From Diphasiastrum complanatum (lineage: Eukaryota; Streptophyta; Lycopodiopsida; Lycopodiales; Lycopodiaceae): a stretch of DNA of 64,000 nucleotides. Positions 1-11,336 of this stretch are shown piece by piece (the stretch's first letter is position 1; every line of letters starts with the position of its first letter). Position numbers and translations under genes: made by a program. The notes below the pieces were generated by a model. It searched no databases and was not told the origin of the DNA. It saw only the letters and a program-made list of their open reading frames with translations. The stretch lies in NCBI GenBank assembly GCA_029204225.1, contig CM055101.1, positions 40,895,427 through 40,959,426 on the forward strand. Reading direction: 5' to 3'.

Positions 1-1198
1 CTCTCTCCATTCATGAAGGGTCCTGTAGGTGTATTTTTATCTCCTAACCAGACGGTTAAGGCTTGGCGTAGGGGTTTGAAATTCTTCAACACATCACCTA
101 AGGGCAGGGCGATATGACTGGACAATAAAGCAGTTAAGGCTTCGGTCCCACTCCATCCTAGTTCTAGGGAGGCGAAGGGTTCTTCATCAAACTCAGGTTG
201 GATAAGCCCTTCCTAGTTCATGGTTGAGGTAGGAGCATTCACAGCTCGGTTCGAGTGTACAAGCGAATCATGATAAGTTCTATTGGCCGATTGAGATCAC
301 CAATAGGGGCCTTAGCTTGCTCCTCTTGTATCCACTTTTTTACCTTGATATAACGATCTTTTTCTTTTTGTGGGTTGGGATACTCTTCTGGTCCAGTGGA
401 TTTAGTGTAATGGCTTATAGTATGGGGTTGACTATGCTCCTCGTTCAAAATTCTCTCTACCACTGGAGACTCTTTCAAGTGTTGGGAACATGTCTGAATG
501 TAGATAGGGGCTTCTAGTTTTGTGGATTTCGCTCTCCTATCATGTACAATAGTTGCAAGGTTGACAGGTGCGTCAACTTGCGGCTCTACTAGTCGGGATG
601 GGCAATCTTTATAGTAATGGCCATGGCCACATTCTCTACAGATAGGTGTGTAGGTGCCTTTATATGGGCACTCGGCAATGCGGTGGTTCTCTCCACAGCC
701 ATAGCATTGGATAGGTGCTCTATTTCCATAGAAACGTTGTTGTGTGATAAATAAAGGATAAATAGAAGCTTCAGTTCCATCTGAGTAAAAATAGGAGAAC
801 CCTTGATCCTCAGGCATATAGACATTCTCAAGGCTGAACTCTAGCTGAGGTTGAGGATCATGACTTGTGGTAGCAAGGTTTGCTGGGATGATTTGACGGT
901 TCATCTGAGGCCCAGGCTGTCGCACTACTAAGGCTGGTGCTGCGTTATTCGGTCCAGGTAGTGCTAAGCGTTGTTGAGGTGCTTGTTGGAATGTGGGCCT
1001 TTGGTAACTCGTAATTTGGAGACCCTGTTGTTGCATCCTCCATTGGTATTGTCGTGCAACAGCTTGTATTCTTGGATTGTAGATACAAGTAGATGTATCA
1101 TGATTGTTGGTGTTGCAAAAGATGCAAAACCTTTGGGCTATCTGTCTATTTTGTGGGCATCGTTTGCCGGGTGATTTTGTTGACATGTGGGACACCAA
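1..1198 (-). pseudogene. Ty3/gypsy gag C-terminal zinc-knuckle region running toward pol (partial)
   Basis: This is the nucleocapsid end of a retrotransposon Gag, which packages element RNA. Reading leftward from 1198 it contains two clear CX2CX4HX4C zinc knuckles (CYGCGENHRIAEC and CRECGHGHYYKDC) and a third, CIFCNTNNHDTSTC, nearer its start. A further CPTCQQNH half-knuckle lies just upstream in another frame, so a one-base indel near 1170 separates this part from the gag core. The frame closes at 239-241, but positions 1-238 still read as protein in another frame, so the polyprotein continued beyond the left edge of the window. Protease and reverse transcriptase are not visible. Seen: knuckles and frame break. 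Known: knuckle arrays are typical of Gag. Inferred: non-functional copy. Confidence 0.85.
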
Positions 1199-1260
1199 AC
1201 ATTATCACGCTTGGAAAATTGGTTGACAATAGGCCCTTGTGGTGTGGTATTTTTCAATTT

Positions 1261-2175
1261 CTATTCAAAATCTTTGGATATCTTATCCATCTGTGCCTGG
1301 TGGGTTTTATTCATGGTTTCAAGTTGTTGTAACAACAACTGTGTGGCAACATCGGCAAAGGATCCTTCACCTTGAGATATATGCCTTTGGTCAGAGACAA
1401 TGGCTCGAGAACATTGGGGTTCGTATTCTTCATCGGAGCCTTCATCCTCGTCATGGATGACATCATCCATAGCATCACGTAAGGTAGCATAGGATTCTGG
1501 AGGTCTAAGTTCACGTCGGATAGATTTCGGGAGGCCAGCCATGAACCATATGAGCACGGCCTGATCAGGTGCTAAGTGGGCAGGGCATTCAGTCTTAAGA
1601 CGTTTGAGTCGTTCGATGTAATCGCGTACCCTCTCATCCTTTCTCATTTTGATCTTACTAAACAATAAAAATGGGCTTTCAAGGAATCCGGATGATTTGA
1701 ACCTCTTAACGAAGGAGTCCTTGAGTGATTCCCACTCGTTTCGTTCGTGACGCTCAAGGTTGAAATACCACTCGCGAGCGACATCAGTGAGGGTCATACT
1801 AAAGAGTCAGAGTTTTTCTTCCGGAGTTGTCTCTCCATAAACTTCACATGCTTCCTCATAAATCTGAAGGTAGCGTGCTGGGTCGGTAGTACCATCATAT
1901 CATGGCAGATCGAGTCTAGGAGCTCGTCGATTATGTGGAATGGCTCCTGGTAATAGTACAACAAAGGCTAATGAGTTGGGGATCCTTTGAGCTCCTGGTG
2001 CCTCAGGTGGTACTGGATTCTCTTGAGGTTGGTTTGGATTATTGGCAGCCATGTCGAACTGCTCTTGGAGATTCTGGGATTGGGGATGGCTAGTTGATGG
2101 TTCCTGGTCTCCAAGTGAACTTTCTTCCTCTCTTGAGATCCTAGATTTAGTCCTTCGACCTGATCTTAGTTTCAT
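1261..2175 (-). pseudogene. Ty3/gypsy gag core (N-terminus and retrotrans_gag domain)
   Basis: The start MKLRSGR at 2175 resembles the basic start of plant gypsy Gag proteins. A central domain with the retrotrans_gag pattern (AREWYFNLERHE, then W-x3-K-D-x-FVKRF) lies at about 1640-1800. The frame is interrupted by a TGA at 1900-1902, where a Trp codon is expected, and by a second TGA near 1810; both fit C-to-T or G-to-A decay. The end near 1261 is a frameshift before the zinc-knuckle part. It lies about 1.86 kb downstream of the primer-binding site on the same strand, so order and direction fit a 5' LTR-PBS-leader-gag arrangement. Dead copy; the family assignment is firm but no clade is claimed. 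Confidence 0.87.
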
Positions 2176-4033
2176 CCAAACAAAAGATCTTGTCTAAGTT
2201 CGCAGCTTAGAAAAGTATCTTGTTTGGGGATCCAAGAATTCAAACTCTGGGAATGTGAGATTGGGAATGTACGAATGTAAGCTTTGGAATATGAAATTGG
2301 GGAATGAGATCTGGGGAGGTGGAATTGGGGATTCCAAAATTTTTGGGATCCCATAATTTGGGTGTTGGAATTTGGGGAATGCAGATCTGGGATTTGTAAC
2401 AAGTCTCAAGACATGTGGATTTGGGGATTGTCGAAGAGTGAATGAGGGAAGCAAATCTGGGGATTTAAGATGGAAATGGGGAACGTGAATATGGGAATTT
2501 GGAGAATTGGGGATTGTAGATTTGGGATTCACAAAAGGTCTTGCAGATTTGGAATCCCAAAATGGGAAGGCAATTCTAGCAATGTAGTTGGGTGAAAACA
2601 AAAAGTGTGATGGTTGGAGATAGGGTGAGATTTCTGGATCTCCTCTTTGGCCAATGATAAAGGGTGGATGGATATAGATTATACCCAAGGGGGGAGTCAA
2701 GATATCAAATTTTGGAGTCCTGGGGTGATTTTGGGATTGTAGGAAGCTAGGAGTGAAAAAAAGTCCAGATCTATGGATCCTTTGGGAGGTATGGCTCGCC
2801 CTTCTAGGGATGTCAAGAAAAGTATTAGATCTCGCAGATCTGAAAGAGACGAGTCAAAATATCCAAAACTGAAGCCTGTAGGCCAAAAATAGTAAATTTT
2901 GGGTTTTCTCCTGTTCTGGCCAATCCTGTGGGTATCTTGGTTCCCCTGACTCAAATTAGCTTCTTCACAAGTAGAGGATGCCACTTGCAAATAGGCAAAC
3001 CAAGACCTTGAGGGAACAATGAGATGTGACACTCACAAAAAGTCTATCAGATTGGGGATCCCAAAAAGTGCAAAAATTAGGATTTTCACACTTTTCAATG
3101 CAACATGATGGGTACTTGGGCTCTTGGATCGCCCTCTGGATAGTGTACTAAACTCAATGAGATCTATCAATGGTGAAAGAGGCGAGCCAACATATCCAAA
3201 AGTGAAAAATGTAGACCAAAAATAGTAAATATTGGATTTTTCGACTTTCTGACTGATTCTTTGGGTGTCTTGGCTCTCTTGACTCAAGTTAAGCTCTTCT
3301 TGAGTGGGGAATGCAACCTGCAAATAGGCAAATCAAGACCTTGAGAGAGTAGTGAGATATGACACTTTGGGATTGTACAAATCTTGAATCCCAGTTGATA
3401 GGCTATTTGGGATTCCAGAAAGTGCAAAAATCAGGATTTCTCCAATGTAAACTGATGGGTACTTGGGCTCTTGGCTCGCCCTTTGGATAGTTTACTGGGC
3501 ATAATAAGATCTATCGAGAGTGAAGGAGGCGAACCAAGATGGGTTTTTACTGAGGCTATAGAGGCAAGTTTCTCAAAAACTTTGAAGTGAGATATCTCGG
3601 CAATGGTGCAAGCTCTTGGCTCGCCCTTTTGATACAGTCTTCAGCAAGTAATTATCTCTCTAATTTGAGCTAGGCGAGCCAAGCTGAGTAGTTTTGGAGC
3701 TCTGGGAAACCAAAATAGGTCCAGGGTGTTTTTTTCTGAGTAAAATCTTCAAATCTTACTGTTTAGGCTCGCCCCTCTAATAGATGGTAGTTCAAACTAT
3801 GTTTTATCTCCAGTTAAGAGGGCGAGGCAAGTTGTCAAGATTTAGGCCTCTTTTTTAAACTGTCTTGTGGGGGAATTATAGTTTCTCACATACATATGTT
3901 CCAAACACCCAAACCACAAGCATAACAGTCATAAATGTTTTTTGCAAAGTAACCACTAAAAATTAGTGACCAGTCCCTACAACAAAGCAAGTAGAAAAAA
4001 ATGAAAAACAACAAAAGTTAGCAAGCATTTGGC
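2176..4033 (-). other. 5' leader of the minus-strand gypsy element
   Basis: Untranslated stretch between the primer-binding site and gag. It holds no convincing coding region; the short open frames in it simply follow tandem repeats. Short blocks such as CTTGGCTCGCC and GGCGAGCCAAG recur in both orientations between 3100 and 3840. A 1.86-kb leader is long but not exceptional for plant gypsy elements. Confidence 0.6.
2860..3540. repeat. Tandem repeat, about 333-bp period, in gypsy leader
   Basis: Two diverged copies are recognisable by CCAAAAATAGTAAAT at 2883 and 3216, GCAAATAGGCAAA about 100 bp further on in each, and GATGGGTACTTGGGCTCTTGG in the next part of the unit. The two copies each give similar short translations on the minus strand, which explains the misleading paired ORFs here. 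A partial third copy runs to about 3600. Confidence 0.75.
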
Positions 4034-4051
4034 TCCCCGGCAACGGCGCCA
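4034..4051 (-). promoter_or_regulatory. Primer-binding site, tRNA-Asp type
   Basis: On the minus strand this reads TGGCGCCGTTGCCGGGGA, the type of PBS complementary to the 3' end of plant tRNA-Asp and described for Athila/Calypso-like gypsy elements. It lies upstream of gag on the same strand, with the LTR edge 1-4 nt away, so it would prime minus-strand DNA synthesis of this element. Confidence 0.8.
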
Positions 4052-4052
4052 A

Positions 4053-4219
4053 TGCTGTCAAGAATAAAAAGCTTCCACCTTCTCCTCCTAAGTTGTTTGT
4101 AGCACGAGAAGTAGGGCTTGAACCTAGGAGCCTTGAAGATGCATGCAAAACAAAAGGGGTAACACTATTTCTACTCGCAAGCAAGATGCCATAAACACAC
4201 AACTAAAACCAAATAGTAC
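4053..4219 (-). mobile_element. 3' edge of the gypsy 5' LTR, cut by copia element A
   Basis: Adjoins the PBS and starts TGCTGTCAAG on the plus strand, as the TG/CA end of an LTR would. The second LTR lies outside the window, so the far boundary cannot be set. Element A begins at 4220. A pol III B-box-like GGTTCAAGCCC occurs on the minus strand, without a convincing A box. Confidence 0.45.
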
Positions 4220-4539
4220 TGAAGAAACAAAATGTTTCTAATTACAAAGCTTTGCTAGCTTTCAGCCCTATGCCTGACGAAGATGTTCGCGAACACAAAA
4301 GTCAAGAGACACGAAGCACGAAAGTTTCGCGAACACTTGATGAAAAGACACAAACACGAAAGATTCGCGAACCAGAATCTTTTGCGGTCGAGCACGAAAA
4401 AGTCAGACGACGAAAACGAAACCAACGACGCGACACGAAAAACGTCGCGAAAGACTTTCTGCCCTCACGCTCCAAAGAGTACCAACGAAGATCATGCAAA
4501 TACCCAGAAGTACAGATATCTGATCTGATGACATGACGT
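4220..4539 (+). repeat. Copia A 5' LTR (3' end deleted)
   Basis: Begins TGAAGAAACAAAATG, matching the 3' copy at 7949 along 320 bp up to ...GACATGACGT. Contains the palindrome TTCGCGAA at 4286, 4326 and 4364. Directly followed by sequence leading into the Gag zinc knuckle, with no PBS. Confidence 0.85.
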
Positions 4540-4554
4540 CAACAGATACACTAT

Positions 4555-6310
4555 TCACTGCCACAAGAAGGGTCACGCAGCCATGGATTGTCGCCAGAAC
4601 CCGAGGGACAAATCAGTACAGAACATACAGGAGAATAGCAACAGTTCATCCTATGTCGAGGAGCCCGAGAGCTCAAAAATGGACGAAGAAAGAACGAACA
4701 AAAATTGTTCGACCGCCTACATCTGTGAAGACGTGTGTGCAGCGTCAACATTTGACACACATGAGGTGATCCTAGACTCAGGAGCCACCTCACACTTCGT
4801 GATATCAGGACGAATAATGTCTGATTTCAGAAGTGCAGATCCTTTAAGATTCATAGTTCTTGGAGATGGATCTAAGTATCAAGTGAACGGTATTTATTCA
4901 CTCTGGCTCAACACCAATGGCAGAGACAGACGACTCGAAGACGTTCTATTCGTGCCTATTCTGCAACAAGACTTGCTCTCTGTAGCAAGAATAGCAGATG
5001 CAAGGATGCGTGTGACGTTTTCTGACGAAGCATGCAACGTGATTGATGCCAGTACCAGTACATTGATCGCTCAAGACAGAAGGAAAGAAAACCTATATCA
5101 TATGAAGGTATGCCTGTCTGTAGATCAGGTTCATCAGACTCATGATGACCAACCAGACACTCTGTGGCACAGAAGACTATGCCACATGAACTCAATGAAA
5201 CTTTACCAAGCAAGCCATCATGGAGCAATAATAGGGGTCAGCATCTCGAATGCAACCAGTTCGACCACCTGTGATGCATGTTTGAAGGACAAGATGTCAC
5301 GCACTCCATTCATCAAAGACTTCTATAGAATGACTAAGATTCTGGAGTTAGTGCATTCTGACATCTACGGACCATTCAACGTGATCTCAATAGGAGGTTC
5401 AAAGTATTATATAACCTTCATTGATGACTATAGCAAATTTGCCAGAGTGTATTTTATTCAGAATAAATCTGAAGCACTTGACAAATTCAGAGAATATGTG
5501 AATTGGGCTGAGAGATGTACATGCAACAAGGTTAAGCAGATCAGGTTAGATCGAGGTGGCGAATACATCTCGAATCGCTTCACTTACTTCTGCAATGATC
5601 GTGACATCATTCACAAAAGGACTACAGCCTACACGCCGCAGCACAATGGTGTTGCTGAAAGAAAGAATAGGACCCTGATGAAAGCAGCCAAATGCATGAT
5701 GGCCTACTTGAAGGCTCCAAGGGTACTGTGGGCTGAAGCAGTAGCTATAGCCGCATACATCCAGAACAGGACAGGTAAGTCTGGTGTCCCTCACACGACA
5801 CCACACGGGCTATGGTGGGGTAGAAAGTCTAATCTGTCTCAAGTTAGAATCTTTGGCTGTGCAACTTATGCACACATTCCTGATAAGCTTCGAAAGAAGC
5901 TTCATGAGAAACCCGAGCAGAGATTTCTTGTAGGTTATGACAACAATTCGTCATACTACAAAATCTACATGCCAGACACGAACATTGTGAAAACAGTGAG
6001 AGATGTCAGATTTGATGAGAGCAGGACAATGGCCAATGACGATCCTGTCAGCTATGAAGTTCTGGAGAGACAGTATTATGACCTGCCGCCAATGACAGAA
6101 GGAGCAGAGGACGAACACGAAAACAAAGATTTTCGAATCGTCTCCCATTCGAGCGACGAATCTGAAGAAGAAAGATTCGAGAGGCAGCCTACTGCTACAG
6201 TTCCTATAAACCAAGATGGCTTCGGACCGAGCAGAGCAGACAAAGGCAAAGGCAAAGGCAAAGGCATTGTTGTCCCAGGAGGATCTCCTAGAAGGTCGAT
6301 AAGACCATGA
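4555..6310 (+). pseudogene. Copia A Gag zinc knuckle, aspartic protease, GAG-pre-integrase and integrase
   Basis: The reading begins with a knuckle (CHKKGHAAMDC, about 4560) just before the first ATG at 4583. Then come the protease active site ILDSGATSH (about 4770), the GAG-pre-integrase zinc region (WHRRLCHMN ... CDACLKDK, 5160-5300) and the integrase core with its three acidic residues: HSDIYGP (about 5355), RLDRGGEY (about 5550) and NGVAERKN (about 5650). The product would cut the polyprotein and insert the cDNA. The frame ends at a TGA (6308) where CGA or TGG is likely; the same frame continues into RT. This part is the best preserved coding segment of the element but lacks most of Gag upstream. 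Confidence 0.92.
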
Positions 6311-6328
6311 AGAGCACCAACAAGATAT

Positions 6329-7948
6329 GTGCTAGACAGCTCAGCTTCCGTATCAGAAGAGTTCTACGGATTCAGTGGCGAACCACAGACTTTCGAGAAA
6401 GCGATTGAAAGTCCAGAAAAGGACAGATGGATCCAAGCCATGAACGAAGAGATGGAGTCTATGAGGAAGAACCAGGTATGGACGTTGGAGCCATTACCAC
6501 ATAAGCGCAAGACTGTCAAATGCAAATGGGTTTTCAAGCTCAAATATGGACCAGATGAGAACATCACGAAATACAAGGCAAGACTGGTAGCGAAGGGATT
6601 TTCTCAGAGATATGGTATTGACTACTCTGAAACCTTCTCTCCTGTCATCAAACATTCATCCCTACGTCTGTTATTTGCATATGCAGCAGCTTATGACCTC
6701 AGGATCCACATTGTGGACGAGAAAACAGCCTTTTTGCATGACGAACTAGACGAAGAGGTCTATATGGATCAATCTCTATGATATGTCTCGAATTCACTTT
6801 TTGACTATGCATGCAGAATGCATAGAAGTATCTGCGGTCTGAAACAATCAGCCCAACAATGGTATAAGAAGAAAGATCAAGCCCTGAAATCATTAGGATT
6901 CAAGCCTCTGTTGGCTGATTCCAATGTACATGTCAGAGTTATAGATGGGCAGATCATCATCGTAGCCGTATATGTGGACGACACTCTGATACTTTGCAGG
7001 AGTGAGCAGCTAATTGCTGAAGTGAAGACAGACATCTCGAATATTTCGAGATCGTGGATCTGGGAGAAGCCAGGTGTTACCTAGGCTTACAAATTGAAAG
7101 GGACTACGAGGGAGGTAAGCTACACCTTCACCAGTCCAGATACACCCAGAAGATCCTAGAGGACTTTGGGATGCTGAACTACAAAGGAGCGAATACTCCA
7201 ATGCTCGCAGGGACGGTGCTGAGAAGTGTTGACTGTCCGAAGACTGAGGAAGAGAGAGAACAGATCCAGCTCACGCCTTACAGGAAGCTGATAGGATCAC
7301 TGATGTACAACACACGTCCTGATATTGTTTATGCAGTATTCATGATGAGCCAATTCTACATGAATCCAGGCTCGACACATTGGAAGATTGCAAAACGCAT
7401 TTTGCAATATCTTCAATTAACAAGGGATTATGGCTTGTGTTATTGTCATGATGCAGGTTTCAGGATACTTTTCTACAACGATGCTAGTTGGGCATCTCTC
7501 AAGGACGATGGTAAAAGCGTCTCAGGAAGATGCACTATCGCATCAGGAGCAGTAGTTCTCTAGGTCAGCAAGAAACAGACCATTGTGGCCCAGTCATCTT
7601 GCGAAGCAGAGTACATTGCAACAATAAAAATGGCCAACGAGATAATCTGGCTAAGGCAGTTCCTGGACGAATTGGACGAAACAAGGAACGAGCCTCTGGT
7701 CTTGCAGATGGACAACACCTCTGCAATACACCTGACAAAAGATCTCGTGTTCCATTCCAGAACGAAGCACATTGCGATCAAGTACCACTTGATCAGGGAT
7801 CTAATTGAAAAGAAGATGCTGCAAACCACCTTCATCGGAACGAAGGACATGGTTGTTGATATCTTCACCAAAGCCCTGGACAAAGGACTCTTTGAGAGAC
7901 AGAGGTGTAGTCTCGGGATCGTAAAGCTATCATGCTTTAAGAGGGAGC
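6329..7948 (+). pseudogene. Copia A reverse transcriptase and RNase H
   Basis: RT starts with the typical W-x-A-M-x-E-E-M block (WIQAMNEEMESM, about 6430), then KCKWVFKLKY and KARLVAKGFSQ. After a stop at 6780 it continues with SICGLKQSAQQWY and the catalytic box VYVDDTLIL (about 6970). A frameshift near 7040 moves it into frame with YLGLQIERD and the RNase H part (YNDASWASLKDD at about 7480, QSSCEAEYIA at about 7590, DNTSAIHL and HIAIKYHLIRD). TAG at 7561 replaces the Trp before VSKKQ. Three lesions in RT/RH make the product dead. Order PR-INT-RT-RH is diagnostic of copia. Confidence 0.92.
7937..7948 (+). promoter_or_regulatory. Copia A polypurine tract
   Basis: TTAAGAGGGAGC immediately precedes the TG of the 3' LTR, where plus-strand synthesis would start. 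Copia B has the closely similar CAAGAGGGAG in the same position. Confidence 0.75.
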
Positions 7949-8268
7949 TGAAAAAACAAAATGTTTCTAATTACAAAGCTTTGCTAGCTTTCAGCCCTCT
8001 GCCTGACGAAGATGTTCGCGAACACGAAAGTCAAGAGACATGAAGCACAAAAGTTTTGTGAACACTTGACGAAAAGACACAAACACGAAAGATTCGCGAA
8101 CGAGAATCTTTTGCGGTCGAGCACGAGAAAGTCAGACGATGGAAACGAAACCAACGACACGACACAAAAAACGTCGCGAAAGACTTTTTGCCCTCACGCT
8201 CCAAAGAGTACCAGCAAAGATCATGCAAGTACCGAGAAGTACAGATATCTAATCTGATGACATGACGT
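7949..8268 (+). repeat. Copia A 3' LTR (at least this part)
   Basis: Starts TGAAAAAACAAAATG and is co-linear with 4220-4539. One of its three TTCGCGAA palindromes has decayed to TTTGTGAA by CpG-type changes. The right boundary is a minimum, since the 5' copy used for comparison is truncated. Confidence 0.83.
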
Positions 8269-8699
8269 GACTCTTGTCGTAATAGTATGTCATGCATTGA
8301 AGGAGGATCATCATTCCTCAGAGCCCGACATTTGCATCTATCGAATGCAGTTTTTGTTTGTGTCGACCTTCTTTCCTTTTTCCAACGTGGGAGCTAATGC
8401 AAAGAGAGCATTCAATCTTTTGGTCATGACCTTGAATTGTCTTTATGGCAGCTATTTTATTCAAATCTTAATCTTGAGTCAAGATTTCTTCATTGTGCCT
8501 TCAACAACAACCATCTTAAAAATCTTGATCTTGAATCAAAGTCAACTTGCCAACTTTTGACAACAAACTTCAAGATCACTACACCCTTCATCCAATGCAA
8601 GGGCTACCAATATGTTGAGCAAAACTATATAGTGTAAAACTAAATATTACAATATTTTTGCCACCTTGATGGTTTTTAAAGTTTTCTTGATTTTTTTTT
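8269..8699. other. Unassigned sequence between copia A and a gypsy remnant
   Basis: AT-rich, no protein motif recognised. May include the rest of the copia A 3' LTR or the older element into which it inserted. Confidence 0.4.
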
Positions 8700-9468
8700 A
8701 AGAATTGTTGGATTTGGGATGTGTTTCATTAACAGCTTCCCTATCAATCATCTTGAATTGAAATTTTTTTTTTGGCTCATTAGGCTGGTGATCCCTAGAT
8801 GGCTTAGGTGTGTCATCAAAATACTTTGCAGTGCTTAAAGCATCCTCTAGGGTTTTTGAATGGTTCTTACAAACATCCACTTGGTAATCTTTCGGTAACC
8901 CATCGATAAACATTGACATTTGTACCTTTGGTGGAATGTCACTACAAAGTGGATTCAGGTATTCATGAAAATCTTGAATAAATTGTTTCAAACCTTTATT
9001 CATTGTTAAATGACTCAACTTTTGAAAGTGTTCATAGTCATCTAATAGTGGTATGAAGTATTCCCTAAAAAACTATGCAAAAATCATCCCATGTACTAGG
9101 TTGATTGCCTTTTGCAACTAGGTCATCCCACCATACTAAGGCTCTTTCTTCAAGGAACATAGTTACAGTGAACAACTTTTCACATTCAGGGATTGGTTCA
9201 TGCCAAAGTATTTGTTCCATACATTAAGCCATGAACTTACTACTTGCAAGTTCCTATCTTTCTTCTCTCCCTTAAACAATTTTACGGGAGGTGGAACTAC
9301 ATGCTTCTTCTGGTTGGCTAACCTAGACTCTAAGTCTTGGTTCTTTTGATTAGTTTGAAGAAGTTGTTTATTAGTGGCTTGCATTTGTTGGTATAAAAGT
9401 TCAAGAGCTTGTGCCACATTGGATGGGTTTGATAGATCAAATGATGGGTTTTCATTGGTTTGATCCAT
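8700..9468 (-). pseudogene. Ty3/gypsy-like gag fragment
   Basis: Reads leftward from MDQTNENPSF (9468). The N-terminal part has a Gln/Asn-rich coiled stretch (ALELLYQQMQATNKQLLQ). The retrotrans_gag signature follows, in pieces: FLEERALVWWDD and STWDDF (9050-9140, broken by a frameshift and a stop), then LSHLTMNKGLKQFIQDFHEYLNPLC and MFIDGLPKDYQVDV (8870-9018). The region ends in a Lys-rich tail near 8700; pol is not visible. It lies about 1 kb downstream of an iMet PBS on the same strand. Separate from the gypsy element at 1-4.2 kb (different Gag and PBS type). Confidence 0.82.
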
Positions 9469-10514
9469 TGGGGTTGCTTGTGTGTTTTTGTATTATGCAA
9501 ATACAACAACAAGTAATTCCAATTAGAATTAAAAAAATGCTTCAATTCTTACATAATCCAATGAAAATAAAAACATTTACTTCTACTCATTCAATACTTA
9601 TTGTTTGTAAGCTCAATCCAAGCCTACTTTTTGCAAGCTCAATCCAAGCTTAAGAGAAAACTACATCAAGCAATTTCCTACTTTCGCCTCAATCCAAAGC
9701 AAAAATCAAAACAAGTCTTTATGTAAACTTCAATTAACTACTTCAAGCTAATCTTTACATAAAGTTCTCATTCCAATTCCATTTCCATTTGTCATTTCAA
9801 ATTCAACACAAATTTTCACATTTCTCACTTTTCTAGTTCTTCAAATCCATGAAACTAGTGACTAGAAATGGAAAACCAATGAAGTCTATGAAAACTTCAC
9901 TTTTCATATCTGTTTTTCAAATTTACAGGTCTGAAAATCAAAACTTCAAAATGACAAAAAAACAGAACTTCAAAACCTTTTTTATGCATAAAGTTACACT
10001 ACCTTTTCCTTCCTACATTGCCCATAACATTAAACTAGTAGGTAGAAAGGTATAACTAATGAAGTCCATATGAAAACTTTACTTTTTAGATCTAATTTTC
10101 AGATTTACAGGTCTGAAAAATAGAACTTCAAAATAAAAATCAAAAGTTTTAACGCTTCATTTATGCAAAAAAATAAAAAAAATGTTTTGATCAAAAACAT
10201 AAGCTAGAATCAATCTTTTTCCAAAAAAAAATTTGTGGATGTAGAGGAAGACCTCCTCTAACCATTTCACAAATCTTTTTTCAAAAAGATTCTAAACCAA
10301 AAGCCCACATTCAAACTTCTCTATCATAATAAAAAATCAGCCCCTAAACAATTCTATAAGCGTCACTACTCTTTAACAAGAGAACTAGATTAATTGGGTA
10401 CCTCAACTACAAGCTTCCTACTAGTAGAAAAGCCAATAATCTTCCCCCAAAAAATTTAGTTTGTGATCATAATAGAACTTGAAGAAGGTTAGAAAGATTA
10501 TCATCATTTGTCTA
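9469..10514 (-). other. Leader of the second gypsy remnant
   Basis: Non-coding, AT-rich. Contains a tandem duplication of about 183-bp period: AAACTAGTGACTAGAAATGG at 9850 and the diverged AAACTAGTAGGTAGAAAGG at 10033, both continuing to TTTACAGGTCTGAAAA. Confidence 0.55.
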
Positions 10515-10526
10515 GCTCTGATACCA
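10515..10526 (-). promoter_or_regulatory. Primer-binding site, initiator-Met tRNA type
   Basis: Minus strand reads TGGTATCAGAGC, the standard plant tRNA-iMet PBS, 1.05 kb upstream of the gag fragment in the right orientation. Confidence 0.8.
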
Positions 10527-11330
10527 CTATCACAAATGAAGTCAAGAAGTCCTCCTAATCCAAAGGTAGTGCCTCCAAAGGTCTTCCAAGTAACCTGCAA
10601 GCTCCAAGATGCTTCCCAATTCCAAGCCAGGATGCCTCACCTGCAAGTAAGGATCTTCATGTCTCCATGGATTTCTCCTCCACCTGTGTCCCTAATCTTA
10701 ATAAAAAAGGTAGATAACAAGTGGCCTCAAGTATTCACCACCCAATTATAGCTAGCTAGCACATGCAATCCTGCATCTAGGCTAATCTTGCTAACCAATA
10801 ACTAACCACAAGCATACCACCACACACTATAGCATACTCAAGATCCAAACTCTACTTATGTCCCATACCATAAGCAAGATCCAAATCCTAAACATACTAC
10901 ACACAAGAAAATACTCTATACACTAGTAGCCACACTAGAGCATAAGCATAGCGAACAAAAAAGATCTCTCCCCCTCCCAATGGGTGCCCTACTCCCCTCA
11001 TATAGATGGCAATTGGCACCCTCCAATACACTATGGAGTTCCATTCACAACCAATGAGAAAGAGAGAAGCCTAGGGGAGTTAAAGAACCTTTATAGGCTT
11101 ATGGAAGGTCAAGAGACTTCTTCCATAACCTATGACTCTTTGAATGCTTTTCTTGTGGGAGTTAGGAATTCAATGGACCCTTTGGAAGGGCACCCTCCTA
11201 CCCTAGGTCCCATTGCCCAAGTTGTGCTAGTATACTTTGGTCCTAGACCAATAAAGTGATATGGTTCAAGGTTGAGGCCCAGGATTTAGAAAAATAGCCA
11301 AACACCCATGGTAATGACTTTCTAACACCT
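10527..11330 (-). mobile_element. Probable 5' LTR region of the second gypsy remnant
   Basis: By position this should be LTR, as it adjoins the PBS. No second LTR copy is present and no clear TG/CA end is seen within 10 nt of the PBS, so boundaries are open. A 91-codon open frame at 10984-11259 has no recognisable motif and is not called. Confidence 0.4.
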
Positions 11331-11336
11331 CACTAG

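Larger units (their letters stand above)
4220..8268 (+). mobile_element. Ty1/copia element A (internally deleted)
   Basis: Two direct repeats of 320 bp bracket a copia Pol in the order zinc knuckle, protease, integrase, reverse transcriptase, RNase H. The left repeat joins almost directly to the Gag zinc knuckle, so the end of the 5' LTR, the PBS and most of gag are missing: one internal deletion of the 5' part. The repeats differ at roughly 20 sites, mostly C/T or G/A at CpG. No target duplication of AGTAC (left flank) is found to the right, so the true 3' LTR may run beyond 8268. It is nested in the gypsy element to the left. Confidence 0.9.

Noticed and set aside
2194..3323. Four minus-strand frames of 76-168 codons
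   Set aside because: They lie in the gypsy leader and mirror its tandem repeats; no motif, and two are just repeat copies of each other.
4080..4200. Possible tRNA-derived SINE on the minus strand (B-box GGTTCAAGCCC)
   Set aside because: The A box is unconvincing, no poly-A or target duplication is seen, and position next to the PBS fits an LTR better.
8269..8300. Target duplication for copia A (AATAGTAC on the left, AATAGTATG at 8282)
   Set aside because: The partial match does not sit at an LTR end and is not exact.
10984..11259. 91-codon plus-strand frame
   Set aside because: No motif, lies in presumed LTR sequence antisense to the element, and has no support.
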